A stretch of DNA of 64,000 nt from Pyrus communis (GCF_963583255.1 NC_084807.1:28718381-28782380); one strand, 5' to 3'; numbered from the stretch's first letter, positions 13,150 to 25,640 are shown. Program-made: numbers and translations. Notes: generated by a model not told the origin, from the letters alone.

Positions 13150-13186
<37 letters not shown>
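13150..13186. repeat. (GA)n microsatellite next to exon 1 donor of CNGC A
   Basis: A run of about 18 GA dinucleotides begins just inside intron 1, a few bases downstream of the exon 1 donor. The same position in B carries a shorter run (58,331-58,350). Similar runs lie at 48,252-48,282 (relic D) and about 19,516-19,532 (relic F). Confidence 0.9.
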
Positions 13187-13190
<4 letters not shown>

Positions 13191-13229
13191 CCTGTCTGTT
13201 ACTGCCTGGTTCTCCATATCTGGATCCAT

Positions 13230-13480
13230 AATAACTTAAATATATATGGACTCAATGACCTTGATGATGAGTAATAAAGATTACCTAATAAATAGCTACG
13301 ACAAGGTTTTCAGTTTACTCGGTGGAAAGAGACTAGCGTGCAGAGAGATAGCATTTGGGTTGAGTGGCAGTAGCTGAAGCTGAAGCTGCTAGCTGCATTG
13401 CCATTCTATTTAATAAAATTCCAGTTTGTCTTTTTATATGACGTAGGTTTTTAATATGACGTAAGTCATTTTATAATATA
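13230..13480 (-). promoter_or_regulatory. 5' leader/proximal promoter region of CNGC A
   Basis: Conserved with 58,425-58,690 upstream of B: GATGATGAGTAATAAAGATT, AGCATTTGGGTTGAGTGGCA and TATGACGTAAGTCATTT (plus-strand text). The TGACGT cores repeated here are bZIP-type motifs, but binding is only inferred. A further relic of this region, without its gene, lies at 17,480-17,800. Confidence 0.5.
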
Positions 13481-13665
13481 CACTTCACTTGAAAGTGAAA
13501 AGTTTTAGATTCGAAACTCTTGAATGGCGAATTCGATACCAAATTAGGTTGTCCATTGTGTGGCTTAACCGAACTCCCCATCCTCTTAGTGTAAAAATAT
13601 CGATGTATTAAAAAAATAGTTTAGTGGATAGGATCCACCAACACATTTGAGACTCACTTTTATTA

Positions 13666-14090
13666 GATCATCTCCAATCTTTGGGTTAAAACCTAAAATT
13701 TTTAGACCATAAACAATTTTTCTTCTCCAACCCTTTTGGGTTAAATTTTTAACCCGAGATTAGGATAATTTTTTCTTCTAAAGTAACGTTTAAAAAAAAA
13801 ATTATATAGACTATCCAAATTTAATTATCAATATTTTAACCTAAAAATATTTATATTCCAATAAATATTGAAAAATCACTAAACCGACATCATAAAACTC
13901 GTGGAACATTACGAAAGTATACGAAACACATAAATAATTTTTTTTTAATTACTTTAGGGTGAATCCTGGGCTAAATTTGGCCCATAAATGAGTTTTGAGT
14001 TTTAACTCATATTTGCCCCAAGGGTTGGACCAAGTTAGGGTAAGTTTAAAACCTAAAATTTAAGTATTACCTCAAGGATTGGAGTATGTC
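13666..14090. mobile_element. PIF/Harbinger-type MITE with TTA target duplication
   Basis: Inverted ends are GATCATCTCCAATC and, from the other side, GACATACTCCAATCC, flanked by TTA at 13,663-13,665 and 14,091-14,093. The interior is AT-rich without coding potential. The matching place upstream of CNGC B (about 58,735) reads TTTATTAGAAGAATTG, with one TTA and no element, which serves as a paralogous empty site. Confidence 0.75.
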
Positions 14091-14179
14091 TTAGCGAAAT
14101 TATACAAATTTATTTTACAATAAGAAACCCAAATTCGTAACCAGTGGAATAATGAGAGGCCCAACCCATCTCAAGAGAC

Positions 14180-15205
14180 ATTGCAAGCAAAACATGAGAA
14201 GAGGGAGAAAAACAACACACACAGTTACGACTTCATAGCTACGTAGCATTGAATATTACGTGTGTTTTGGTCTTTAGATTCAACTTTCATAATTATTAGA
14301 TCTTTTTATTTCAATCCTGAACTCTAAATGGAGGGGCCAATTAATATCTGGTGCATCACCCTCTTGCACTCAAGTCGAACTCAAGCCATAAAGTATTTTT
14401 AATGAAGTATTGTTCAAAAGTAGCTTTAATAAGTTAGGCCATAAAGCATTGTTCATAAATTTGAAAAAAAAAAAAAAAATTGTCATGATTAAGAGTAGCT
14501 TTATAAAGTAGTTGACAACGGTTTCACTTGTAAATGATGAGACTAAACTCGCATCATTTAATTGGTGTCAAAAAGTTAGACCAGAGTAAAGTAGTGGTAT
14601 TCTTCTTCAGTAGTAAGGTGTCTTAAGTTTGAATCTTGTGAATAACAAGTTCGTAACCAATTTATTTTCCAACCCGGTACACAACATGAGATTGCCAACA
14701 AGTGGATGCAAATATAAGTTTCTTTAGGCGGACATGCAAACAGGTAGGCAGACTTTGCTAGGCGAACAAGTAGGCTCCGCTACAACAGACAGGCGGGCAA
14801 GCAAATTCCAGATATATGGCAGATGGTAGGTAGTTTCAAGATGATAAAGTATGTGCCTTGTCACTAAATGGACGAGATTTCTATATTCCAACTAGAGTCA
14901 TGCTTTCCTAAGGTACTCATTTTGAGGACCCATAAGAACCAAATGTATGTTAATTAAAAGATTATATTAGTTTAGATTCAAATGCTTAAAATATTTGACA
15001 ATTTAATAAACCCAAACAAGAAAATGAGTTTTCTAATGGTTCATAGATTTTAAGTTGGATTTGGTTTATTAAGTTGTTAAATATTTTAAATCTTTAGATT
15101 TAAACTAATATAATATTGTAGATAATATGCATTGGTTGTCCTTAAAATAAGGATCATAGAAGAGTAAGACTGTTTCGAACTATTACTTAAACGTTAATAG
15201 ACGTG
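14180..15205. repeat. Distal upstream segment duplicated between CNGC A and B
   Basis: This matches 58,785-59,600 closely. Shared blocks are ACGTAGCATTGAATA, CTTTAGGCGGACATGCAAAC, CAGATATATGGCAGATG and GGAGTCATGCT-TCCTAAGGTA. A third copy of its first part is at 26,320-26,540. It marks the far 5' end of the A/B segmental duplication. No coding potential is seen. Confidence 0.75.
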
Positions 15206-15289
15206 CTTATTTCTATCGGTGACACATTATTTAGTTTGCAATAAAAATCCATAAAGTACTATTGAATATGAACCACAAATATCTCAATT

Positions 15290-15714
15290 GAGTAAATTGT
15301 AGCTATGATCCTTTAACTTTAACTCAATTAGAGCAAAGGTCCATCAACTAAAAATTCATTATCATTGGTTCCTTAACTAAAAATCCATTACTATTGGTCC
15401 CTCAACTTTAATTCAACTGGAGAAATGGTCCTTTAACTTTAACCCAATTGTAGCAATGGTCTTCCCAACATAACTCGTTTTAACAAATTTTTGACATAGT
15501 TAACGAAAATGACCATAATTACACATTTTGATGAGTTGAGGGACCCTAATTATATAAATGGTTATTCTAACATAACTTATTTTGACAAAATTGATGAAAA
15601 TGACTATAGTTACACATTTTGATAAGTTGAGAGACTAATGGTAATGAATTTTTAGTTGAGGGACCATTGCTTAAATTTGATTAAAGTTGAGGGACCATTA
15701 CTATAATTTACTTT
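15290..15714. mobile_element. Mutator-like foldback MITE, ATCTCAATT target duplication
   Basis: Long inverted ends (AGTAAATTGTAGCTATGATCC against the complement of GGACCATTACTATAATTTACT) enclose repeated GGTCC(C)TCAACT blocks. The element is flanked by the 9 bp direct repeat ATCTCAATT at 15,281-15,289 and 15,715-15,723, the length expected of Mutator-type insertions. Non-coding. Confidence 0.82.
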
Positions 15715-15929
15715 ATCTCAATTACATCTTTAAAGATTCTCTGACGCACCCAATTTTCCTTTGAAGTTATAAATAGATTAAGAACAAAGACATCTTTTCT
15801 TGTTGTGTGTATATAATATATCTACATGCAAAAATTCTTAAGTGCTCCAAAGTAATTAGTATTTTAGATGTTTTAACCAATAAATCTTAAATTTTATGTG
15901 TTTAACAAAAATTTAACGATTAAGAACAT

Positions 15930-16470
15930 CCAAGAAAGTCCCCTCTACATGTAGGAAAACCAAGTGTTGGATGAATTCAAATTTTATTCACACAAAGACA
16001 TCTCTTGGTTATCTACATTGTAGATAGTTGGATGCACATTTGTCACCTCGAGTGCTTCAAAATAGCTGAGTCTCTTTCATTGGTTTAATTGCTCACCTGT
16101 GGTAACAGCCAAGCAATTTTGTACACAAAGGACAATAACATCAAATCAACATCAGAAAAAATAGGAGCTTGCTTCTTTGCCATCCCTACTTTCCATACAC
16201 TTCTATCATTTCTTATTTTATGCGATCATGGTTAAGTCATGTCAATATTTTATATTAATTTTTTTTATAAAAATAATAAGATAAAAAGCAACAATAGTAT
16301 AAAATATTAACATGATTTAATCGTGATCACATAAATAAAAGATGATGAAAATGTATGGAAAATAGAAGCGATGGGAAGCCAGCTCCGAAAAAATATGGTC
16401 TTATGCTCGTTTGGTTGGTTTCACACTTAGCTACCGCCAGCTGTATCATAGCAACACAATAACTACCTAA
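15930..16470. repeat. Duplicated intergenic block, copy 1
   Basis: Matches 17,990-18,220: TTTCATTGGTTTAATTGCT, ACAGCCAAGC, AAAGGACAATAACATCAAAT, GGTTTCACACTTAGCTACCG. No coding content is seen. It is probably part of a broken tandem CNGC unit upstream of relic F. Confidence 0.7.
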
Positions 16471-16736
16471 GGCAAGTCGTCGACTGTTTCCCAATAAAAG
16501 AAAAGTCGTCGACGTGAAGTCTGATCCACCAAATAATCGTCAATGATAAAATTAATCAAAACATGAAAAAATAATGGAAATTTTTTGAATCTTCAGATTA
16601 TTAAAAAGTATTTTGCAACTCAGTTGTTCGAAATTATTTATTTTTACACTTGTGGTTTTGTTTAAATGACCTCTCCTGTTTATTCGGTTATGATTATAGG
16701 ACCCCAATTCGATTTGAATAATATATAATATAATAG

Positions 16737-16737
<1 letters not shown>

Positions 16738-16774
<37 letters not shown>
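16738..16774. repeat. (AT)n microsatellite
   Basis: About 18 AT/TA dinucleotides in intergenic sequence. The stretch 16,775-17,480 holds no recognised feature. The short ORF at 17,223-17,429 has no family signature. Confidence 0.9.
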
Positions 16775-16776
<2 letters not shown>

Positions 16777-17479
16777 ATTCGTTATTCACCAAATCTATTA
16801 CTTTGAGAATACAAAAGTTGCATTTTGTGAAAAAAAGTTCAAAATTTTGAATCAAAACCAATGAGAATTCAATGGTACTTACAAGAAATATCAAAGATCA
16901 GCCAACATCATCAGTGTTTAGCTTTAATTTTTATACTCTACAAGATTCATTCATTGAATCATGTTATACATCAAATATTTGATAATGAAATTAATATTTA
17001 CTAAATTATAATGTGTCAACTGAACGAATATATTTTTTGTGTTAACGAAAATGGATATAACCGTTAATTGATGGAGAATCTGTTATCCGGTGGGTATAGT
17101 TATGGATAATACATGATGGTTATTATGTGGTTATAAATATGGTTAATTTTTGTGGATATGGATATGAATATAGCATTTTCGTCTCCAAATCGAATTGTTG
17201 CTATCCCTACAAATGAATACATATGGATTTTTTTATTATTTGTAAAATTAAAAAAAAAAAAAAAAGTCTTGATTATTTACTGAATAAATGGTTTTGGACT
17301 TTGCCTTTGATCCACGAAAGACTCCACTTGGATAAGGGTTCTGTTCAGCCTAGGAAACACTCAAACTCTATTAGACGAGAACTTCTATGCAATGATAATG
17401 TTATGGTAGCGGACTATTCAAAACTGTAGCTACGTAAAACTTTTAAAAACATAATTAACTCGTAATAACTCAGCTATGG

Positions 17480-17800
17480 TGACATGTCAGATAAATTGCC
17501 GCCAATTTGGCAGGGACTGAAGCCGCTGGCTGCATTGTCATTTTCTTTTTTTAAGAAAAACTAATAAAAATAATTTGAAAGTTTTGAGGATAAAAATAAA
17601 ATAAAAGGTAAAATAAATAGTAATAGAATTAATTTTTTAGTATAAAAATATGATTTTTCGTTAAAATAAAAAGTAATTTTTTGTTAAATTTTTTTTTTTT
17701 TTTTTTAAAGACAAATGAATTCAAGTTTGTCCTTTTATATGACGTAGGTCTTTTAGTATGAGGTGACGTAGGTCTTTTGCATGACACAAGTCATTTTGTA
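17480..17800 (-). other. Relic of a CNGC 5' region
   Basis: Contains GCTGGCTGCATTGTCATT and TTTATATGACGTAGGTCTTTT, matching the 5' regions of CNGC A (13,370-13,475) and B (58,560-58,680). No exon follows it, so only the promoter side of a former tandem copy is left. Confidence 0.55.
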
Positions 17801-17989
17801 GGAAGGAAAATACTCGGCTGCTGAACAGTTTAGCAAAAACTCCTACTTACACTCAATTTTGAATGAACATGTATCTAAATTTTAATTAAAAAAATTAAAA
17901 TTTATACACGTATTCATCCGAAAATTAATTGTAAGCAGGAACTCGAAACTTCAGCAGCCAAACAGCGTTCGAGAATAGCGTGTGAAATC

Positions 17990-18220
17990 AAATTTTGTTC
18001 GCACAAGGCATCTCTTGGTGTGTGTGTGTGTATATATGGCTGCACATTTGTCAGTGCATTAAAATATCTGAGTCTGTTTCATTGGTTTAATTGCTTACCT
18101 GTGGAAACAGCCAAGCGATTTTCTACCCAAAGGACAATAACATCAAATTAACATCAGAAAAATAATGACCATGCTCGTTTTGTTGGTTTCACACTTAGCT
18201 ACCGCCAACTGTTCATAAAA
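17990..18220. repeat. Duplicated intergenic block, copy 2
   Basis: Second copy of the block at 15,930-16,470, truncated on both sides and missing the middle portion. 18,220-19,120 holds only AT-rich sequence with a weak MITE-like foldback (TGGGGCTAAAATATAGCCCC near 18,760) and no gene. Confidence 0.65.
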
Positions 18221-19124
18221 TAGAAGTCAAGACTTCAACGTGAACTCCTCCTCTTCTTTTTTTTTTTTTTTTTTTTCCTTTTCTTTTTAACAAAAAAAAA
18301 AAAAAAAGCAAGCCGAAGGCAAATTTAAGCTCTTGGATGATCTCAAACCGATCCGGTCAAAGGATCATATATCAAAATATAGTTTATTTTGACACGAAAA
18401 TCATCTTCAACCGAGAACTAAGTTAAAGAACTTGTGTGCCCCACCAAGTCAGTAGGCTGGCCAAAAGGAGCCAGCCCGTTTGCACCAGCCCAAACCCATG
18501 CTACTTGATGTTAGGTTACTATTGGATTTCATTTTTTTTTTAGACGAATTTTTTTTCCTATACCTAAATCATTTCTACCTCATTTTATTTAAATTCTTCA
18601 CCAATTCTTCATATCATTTTCATTATATAAAGATAAGAAATCCAGAAGCTTATTCATTTAACGACAAATGACACTCAAAATATATCCGAAAACCTTATTT
18701 TAATATAATAGTTTAATTTAATCAACCATATTAATTCAATTAAAATAATAACTTATTAATGGGGCTAAAATATAGCCCCTTCGCTGAAGATGAGTTTTTT
18801 GTCAAATAAGCTATGTTTTGGCCTATGGTCCTTTGGCCATCTCAGTTGAAGAATGGTATAAAATACAGTCTGATATTGTTCATTAAAAAATAGTTTCTTG
18901 GAGGGCTATAGGGCTAAACATGATCATTTGGCCCCCTTTCAGTTGGAGAAATTGTATAGAAATGGTTTAGGTATTTATAGGAAAAAAAATTAGAATTTAA
19001 AAAAAAAATCTTAAATTTCGTTATTTAAAAAAAATAAAAATAAACCACATGACATCAACTAGCAGCACAGCTGAACCCAACTTTCAGGACTAGCTGGCTG
19101 GCTAGGTTTGCCTAACATTTTTAC

Positions 19125-19740
19125 CTATACACATGCGCGAGCACATACGTACATCATCAGAACAACATTGCAGTGAAAATGGTTGCAATTAATAGATGGA
19201 GAGAGATCGAGTTTTGAAGAACATACTTTTTTTAGTGTATCCATGAAAAGAGAGCGTTCAACAGATCTTTTGGTTTGCCAGGGAAGAATAAGGAATGGCT
19301 TTGTGGACATCAGCATCCTTGTCTTTTTTCAATATTTTCTCTATGCTATCCATGATTTCCAAGGTATATCAAGTACAGCTCTGCCTGGTTCTCCACATCT
19401 AAATCTTCTCTTTTGTTAGCCATAACTACTCAATCAAGTTTATGATACTCCGTAATGATTAGTAATTCAGTATTCCCAGCTATACTGACTGTAAAAACAA
19501 ATTGTGAGAGATTAGAGAGAGAGAGAGAGAGAAAGTTAAGCTACATGGAAGCTTACAGCAATGACACCTGAATGGCTAAGTTTAGGAGACTTTCAGTTTA
19601 CAAGGTATATCAAGTAGAGAGTGAGAGCACTCAAGTGGCAGAAACCAAAGTTTGGTATCATTCTCTGCAGCAAATAGCTAGATGCTTCATGCAAATGATG
19701 ATTGTATCGATCCAGAAAAATCCCGCTTCGAAAACAAATC
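19125..19740 (-). pseudogene. CNGC relic F: exon 1 fused to the C-linker exon
   Basis: A start codon at 19,423 opens MANKREDLDVENQA, the family's exon 1. The reading then passes straight into linker-exon sequence (IMDSIEKILKKDKDADVHK in another frame, then QTKRSVERSLFMDTLKK). Exons 2-5 and all introns between are gone, and the fused frame meets TAG within 12 codons. Exon 7 (CNBD) is absent: the sequence ends a little past the linker donor at about 19,125. The leader (19,424-19,740) is closely similar to that of relic D (48,163-48,450), including a GA run and CATGGAAGCT-ACAGCAATG. It is a pseudogene created by deletion. Confidence 0.8.
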
Positions 19741-21520
19741 AAGGTTCTACTTATTAATATGCAGTGGGTCTGGACTAATTAGTGTTTCGTTTAGACGAGC
19801 TGTTTAAGTTCCTTTATTATAATGACTTAGCTGCAGGCAGTATTGACCAAGGTTCTTAATTTTCTTTAATCCCTAGTCTTTTTGTAATGTACTTGTTGCT
19901 TTAACAAACAAATTATGCAAACCTTACAAATTAAATAATACTAAATAACAACCTTCATGTCAGAAATGCAGATTAAACTGGCATTTGATGAAGAAATCTA
20001 GCCTTTGATTAGCAGAAAATACTCACTCCTACACCGGTTTGGATTTACACTCGGCAACCACTACATATGCACCAAGAACATATAGGAGCATATGATAATC
20101 CAAGTCGTAAACATATATATGATAATTAATCCAAATCCAAGTCCTTAACATATGGTGATTAATCACTAATTAGAACACGCAAGGAACTAATTATTGTTAT
20201 TGCGAAAATGCAAGTTGCAGGAAGGAGTAGTTTAATTAAGATACCGCTGATAACAATTAAAAGTTAAACCTCGCGTCAGTGCCGGGGTTTTCAGTGTTGG
20301 AGTTGGTTTTCTCGGTCCCTCGATGAGCGGCTGCTGGTTGGACTGGACGACGACGAGCACTGTTTGCTTTCGTCTTCTCGCTTCATCTCATTCAGCTCTG
20401 CGTGTGTTCTTCATTTTTCTTTTCTGGGTTGGACCCGTCGTTGTCCCTTTGAAAAAAGGTCACAAGTTGAGAGCTTAGGGCCCATTAAATGGGCCTAAAT
20501 ATACAAAGCGTAAACCCACTGTTCAAAAATGGCCCAATTTTTAAAAAGATCAATTGACCCAAAAAAAAAAAAAAAAAAATCAAAGGATGGAAGAATTGGG
20601 AGAGAGAACTCGAACACAGAAACTCGAGTGTAGAATTAAGATAGCATTTAAGTCTTTTGAGCTAATTGACAAGATTCCTTAGCTAAATGATGAACATACA
20701 ATTTTTTTGACATTTTTTACACCTCTATTATAGGACCTTAACCCCTCAAATTCAACTTCTTTCATTTAAAACCCGACATAACCTTTTTACTCAAATAAAA
20801 TCCAATGAATAAACTCCACATAAGCAAATTCATTAATTATATTTTACTTTACACATTTAAAAATTTTCAAATGCCTAAAATACCCTTTTTGCATGTTTAA
20901 TGTGCGCAATTAAACATTTGCAGATTTTAAGGAGGATTAATGATTTTACAAAAATAAAAAATAAAATAAAAAGGCACTGTTATTCCAAATGCATTGCAAG
21001 TTATTTGAGAATTCAAGATTTCTATGTTTTGTAATTAATTTGATTGATTTATGTTTCTCTCACTCCATAAAATTTGCTTCTAATTTGATATAGGAATTAA
21101 TTTGGAAAGTTTTCTTAATCTTGACAATACTTTTCAATTTAAATATATTTTTTTAGTGAAATAGTCTATCTTTTAAAATATTTATCAATAAAATAATGTA
21201 CCTCTAACTTTATACCATAATTTATCTATCATATAAAATTTGTGGTACCTATTATTTAATTTTTACAACACTAACGTATTTTCAAAAATAATTTACTAAT
21301 GTGTATAATTTGTAAAGCTAATGATGTACCTATTGTTTAATTTTTAAAAATGAATGTATGTACAAAAATAATTTATCTATTGTTCCAAATTTTAGGATAA
21401 AAATTTACATGTTCTTATTTAACAATAATGTATCCACAATTTTATTTTTGTATGAATATAATTTACCTACTTTTTAATTTTATATAAAACTAATTTACCT
21501 ACTATGACAATAATGTATCT
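19741..21520. other. Intergenic, no gene recognised
   Basis: Mostly AT-rich. 20,265-20,460 is more GC-rich (CTCGGTCCCTCGATGAGCGG and following), but I cannot assign it to a gene. 21,100-21,515 repeats short blocks such as AATTTACCTACT and AATGTACCTA. Confidence 0.5.
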
Positions 21521-21522
21521 AC

Positions 21523-24500
21523 TGACACACCCTGACCCAGAAAGTCCACTTGGACCCTGAATCGAGTTGTGCTGGCCGACACCTGGAAGGTGACGAAGCC
21601 ATAAAATGTGATAGTGTATAAAAAGTGAATAAATTTGAACCTAAAAATTATTAATACCAGAGTACGCTACGAGTGGGAGCGAACCCATTTCACACGCAAT
21701 GTCAGAGCATAAGTAAGGTACAGTAATGTGGGTAAGAATCATAAGATTCGCCACAGATTCTTGTCGATACAAACTCAGCAGCTAAAACCTGGAGGGCACC
21801 AAACAGAAGGTGTGAGTAAGCAATAAAACCAAGCTTCCCAAAGTTATTACCTCTCTAAAAGTAATGCCCCTAAATGTAAAATCCGTATCGTTTTCCATAA
21901 CATATATACATATATCCAAACCATACTCAGAAATGACCAAAACCACGGTTTGCCATCAACTCCACCATACATTAATAAGTAGGCCAAATGAACTAAATCA
22001 ATACAAAGTGATATATCAGTCAGAGTCATCTAAAATGACATGTACAACTTATCCATATCTCATCAATCATGGCTAGCATATAAGTCGGAGTCACCTATAG
22101 TGACATGTACGACTTATCCATATCTCATCAATCCTGGCTAGCCAATAGCTCAATAAGTATACCTGCACACGAGTTGGAACCACCTAAAGTGGTCTGTACG
22201 ACAGGACTGGGTGTAAATAAATACGCTCAAGTGCTACGATCACGTGAAGACTGAGCGAATAATTGCGGGTCACCTACGAGTCGGAACCATCTAAAGTGGT
22301 CTGTACGACAGGACTGTGCACCTACCTTGGATCCAAGGTGAGAGTAAGGTGCGGGAGGTGAACATCACATGAAGGACTGTGCCTTGGCCACGGGCGGGAG
22401 CACTAACACCGGGGTGCAAGTTTATGAGCTCTCAATGCATCTCAATATAACATGTGCAACTCATGGCAACCAGTACGACAGTATCGAAGTTGCCTAACAC
22501 ATAATTGTAGTCATGCTATAACGCAATCGATTCAACTAGTACCATAAACTCACCTGAACTTACCTGGGTGTCCTGAGTTCACTTTTGCACTTGAAAGCAT
22601 TCCCAATAATTATATGCAAGAATATACATATTGATATACCATGATGCAATCTAATACTCAACCATGTCGTAGCATTCTCAATTATAAACAATACGGTGTG
22701 AAGTGTACAATCAATAACGCCCTACTCCCGAACTACTTATTTTCAGGGATAATTATCCATGACAACCCAATTAACACTAATTTAACTAACTAATTGACAA
22801 AACTAAAATTTGCCTTTACCAATTTCCTTCGCATTTCTCAATTTCTCAAGCAAGGCTTTTGTCTCAAATATTTTATGGCTGCATCTAACGTCTCGTTAAA
22901 CTGCCTACGTACCCTAAACAGGGATCAAACCATTCGTAGTTCATATAGGTACTTCAAGCATTCACAATAATTATATGAAGGTAATATACCTAATCAATTT
23001 AAAAGTGTCGATATAACTCTCAATAATATGTACAATAAAAAGGAAAAGATCCACTCACCTGGAGTCCACGCTATGCTTCTCTAGCGCACGCATCGAGGCG
23101 TCCTGAATAATCGGTCCCTGTGGCCAATTATCAAATCACATCTCAGAACTCTTATCTGTAGAATACGTAATTCACATAAAACACAACCTCAACGACATTC
23201 TAAAATAGTTTGAGACCCATTGACCACAAGTCAACCGTCGATCAAAGATCGACGGTAGGGTTTACAACCCTGTATAACTTGACCCAGAAGATCCACATAA
23301 CAGATTTCCAATCCGCAACTCTCAACGATACACAATATATTTCTAGAATAACATATTAAAATTTCATTACGATCCAACGGTCAGATCTCCGTCAATTGCC
23401 TAAAACAAGTGGCCGTGAACATTTATTTTACTAACTTACAAATCCAATTCAGGAAGATCCGTAAGTCGTATTCCCGATCCTTAAATTCCTATGATCTTTA
23501 AATATTACGTATTATAATGTATCCAATTTTGGTGATGATCCAACGGTCGGATCATCGATTCCCATTTTTATCAAGTAACGTATCGTAATGAATTTAGGTT
23601 CTAACGATCAACCTACGTCATTCAAATGACAAAACTGAATTCAAGACATTCGATATAGCCTAAAAATAGCATTTGCGGCCCACTAGCCACGCACCGCCGC
23701 GGGTGGCGGTCAGCCGCCCCGACTCGTCGGAAAATTCAACTATTTCTAAAAATTACCAAAATTTACAGAAATAAAGATCTCAGTGAGTAGAGTAAACTTT
23801 ATACATGTGGCCAAGGCCAAATTGGCTTGGAAGTACCTCAATTTCACTAAAACCGTGCGGAACCTTAGGTTGTAGGTGTGTTCAATCCGACTCCAAAACA
23901 ACTCCGTCGTCCAAACCATTGCTTGGGCTTTGTTCTAGGCCTCAAGAGGATGCTATGGGTGGTGGAAATTGAAAGAAATTGCTTCAGGATTGGGTGATTT
24001 GAAGCCAAAGCCGCCGCTCCCCTTCTTGCGAATTTCTCTATTTTCAAGGCCAAATCTCTCCAAATTTAAGATGGAATGGATAGAGGGAAGGTTATGGAGG
24101 AGTTCTCAAGAGGTTTATGAAAGCAATTCGTCGGAAAAATGGGTGAAAATCGTCGAAAAGGGAGGTGTTGCCGACCGGGTTGAAAACGGGTTGCGGGTCA
24201 AGGGAACCCGACTTCCCCTCCTTCTCCTTCTCCCTCCTTTCCCTCCTGTTCTCTCATCTGGTTGGTTAGTGTCCTCATCTCTCTTCTCTTATCTTTCCCG
24301 ATTGGGCAACTCGCCCAATCTTTTTTTTTTTTTTTTTTTTTGTTTCTTTCTTTTCTTTCTCTCCTCCATTTCTGATTGGGCTTCACCTTGAATAACCAAT
24401 TTCTGATTGGGGATTTAATTTAATTAACACTAAACCTTGAATAACCAATTTCGAACGTCCGTAACTATACCGTTATAATCCGGACTCGCAAACGGCTTTC

Positions 24501-24655
24501 GCCTATACGTTCGTACCAACGAGTACTACGAGGATATGCTAAAAGAATAAGTCTCACATCTCTCAAGTCGATGGTCAACGGAAGTCATGGACACTCCTTG
24601 ACATATAGCCTATGGCGGGGCATGGAGGATATGCTTCTCCATTTCTACACATAGA
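21523..24655. mobile_element. Non-coding LTR-like block (large LTR or LARD)
   Basis: Begins TGACACACCCTGACCCAGAA, a start I associate with large Rosaceae LTRs. It continues with repeated GTGACATGTACGACTTATCC and GGTCTGTACGACAGGACTG motifs, and ends around CTCCTTGACATATAGCC. TCTAC lies directly before the start and again at about 24,645, possibly a 5 bp target duplication. No gag, protease, RT or integrase is seen. The 23,865-24,391 ORFs are low-complexity and not called. It could be a solo LTR or a large retrotransposon derivative. Confidence 0.5.
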
Positions 24656-24770
24656 CGACTATGAGTCTGGGAATATCTGTATTGGAGAGAGAATATGTAT
24701 TGATCAGAGAGTCAAAGAGAGGTCCCGAAGAAGAACAAGAGAGATCCTTAATAAATACTCAAGTTAGGAT

Positions 24771-25632
24771 TAGGGATCGGCAACGGTTATGGCTGGCGGG
24801 TAACCGCGGTTATTTATTCATAACCGTTTATTCTTATACCTGCATAACCGTTTACCCGTTGGTAATTGCTTAAACGGTTATACTCAAACCCATAACTGTT
24901 TATAAACGGTTAACCATACCCATAACCGCGTACCCATTTAACCGTAACTGTTTAGTACCGGTTTACCCATTTATCCTTTCTTTTTTACCATTTACTCATT
25001 TTTCACCCATCTATGTGTTTTTGTAACAACTTGAAAATTAAAAAAGAAAAATTTGTCATAATTTTTTTTTTCTGACAATTAAACACCATTATAGGTACAT
25101 TCATCATACATTTCCACATTTTAATTTTTTTAAGTCCTTATACCGTTCTAATAATTCAAATAATAGTTTACAAATGATATTTTTAACTGTTATCAATGAA
25201 GGTAATATAAAATTTACTAAGTATTCTTGTGTTACAAAAACTGTTAAAAGACAATATTCTTGGGTTATTTAACTCGGAATGTAAAGTATTAACATAACAT
25301 ATATAATGGACCATAAAATTTAAAGTGGTTAAGGAAAACTATATTATATTAGCTATAGAAACCATGCACTATAGTCAATAGCATTGATCTAAGTTTTGTC
25401 CAATAGGAAACATGGTTTTATGTTAATTTTACATATATAAAATAAACGGGTAAATGGTTACCCGTTTATAACCGCGGTTAATACCCATAAATGCCCATTT
25501 AAATTTCACGAGTAAACGGTTATACCCATAACCGTTTATTTATCTAAACGGTTACCCATAACCGTAACCGTGAAATTTAAATGCGTGGGTAACTGCGGTT
25601 ACCCATAAACGATGGGTATTTGCCCATCCCTA
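24771..25632. mobile_element. hAT-type MITE, target duplication GTTAGGAT, rich in AACCGTTTA
   Basis: Inverted ends TAGGGATCGGCA and TAGGGATGGGCA (complement of the right end) are flanked by the perfect 8 bp repeat GTTAGGAT at 24,763-24,770 and 25,633-25,640, as expected for hAT. Both arms are packed with AACCGTTTA/TAAACGGTTA and ACCCGTTTA words. The centre is AT-rich and non-coding. Confidence 0.88.
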
Positions 25633-25640
25633 GTTAGGAT

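Larger units (their letters stand above)
3814..13229 (-). pseudogene. CNGC copy A: seven-exon channel gene with a frameshift in the CNBD
   Basis: Exons (minus): 13229-13192, 9652-9229, 9126-8932, 5321-4984, 4880-4769, 4648-4562, 4288-3814. Every intron is GT-AG and phases match copy B. Exon 2 gives S1 (VISCAFAVSLDPLFFYVV) to the S2-S3 loop, and exon 3 the S4/S5 region (LLGQYVPRVLRIH, LFNLFLYILAGH). Exon 4 runs to the pore helix (SFWWGLRNL), exon 5 is the filter and S6 (SNFGTNLVTSTYVW), exon 6 a very short linker, exon 7 the CNBD. In exon 7, about 4,066-4,085, A has four extra bases relative to B between AIK and GDFYGEEL, giving an immediate stop. The original frame resumes downstream and ends at TAA 3,816-3,814. 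The N terminus is short (12 codons in exon 1). Introns 1 and 3 are swollen by transposons. Known family role: cation channel gated by cyclic nucleotides, usually plasma membrane. Here it is probably non-functional, or yields a protein cut within the CNBD. Confidence 0.88.

Noticed and set aside
23865..24391. Possible gene with ORFs on both strands
   Set aside because: Inside the LTR-like block, low-complexity Leu/Pro/Phe or Lys/Glu runs from poly-pyrimidine tracts, no domain.
24771..25632. Interstitial telomere-like repeat
   Set aside because: The repeated word is AACCGTTTA or ACCCGTTTA in both orientations, not the plant telomere TTTAGGG; it belongs to a hAT MITE.
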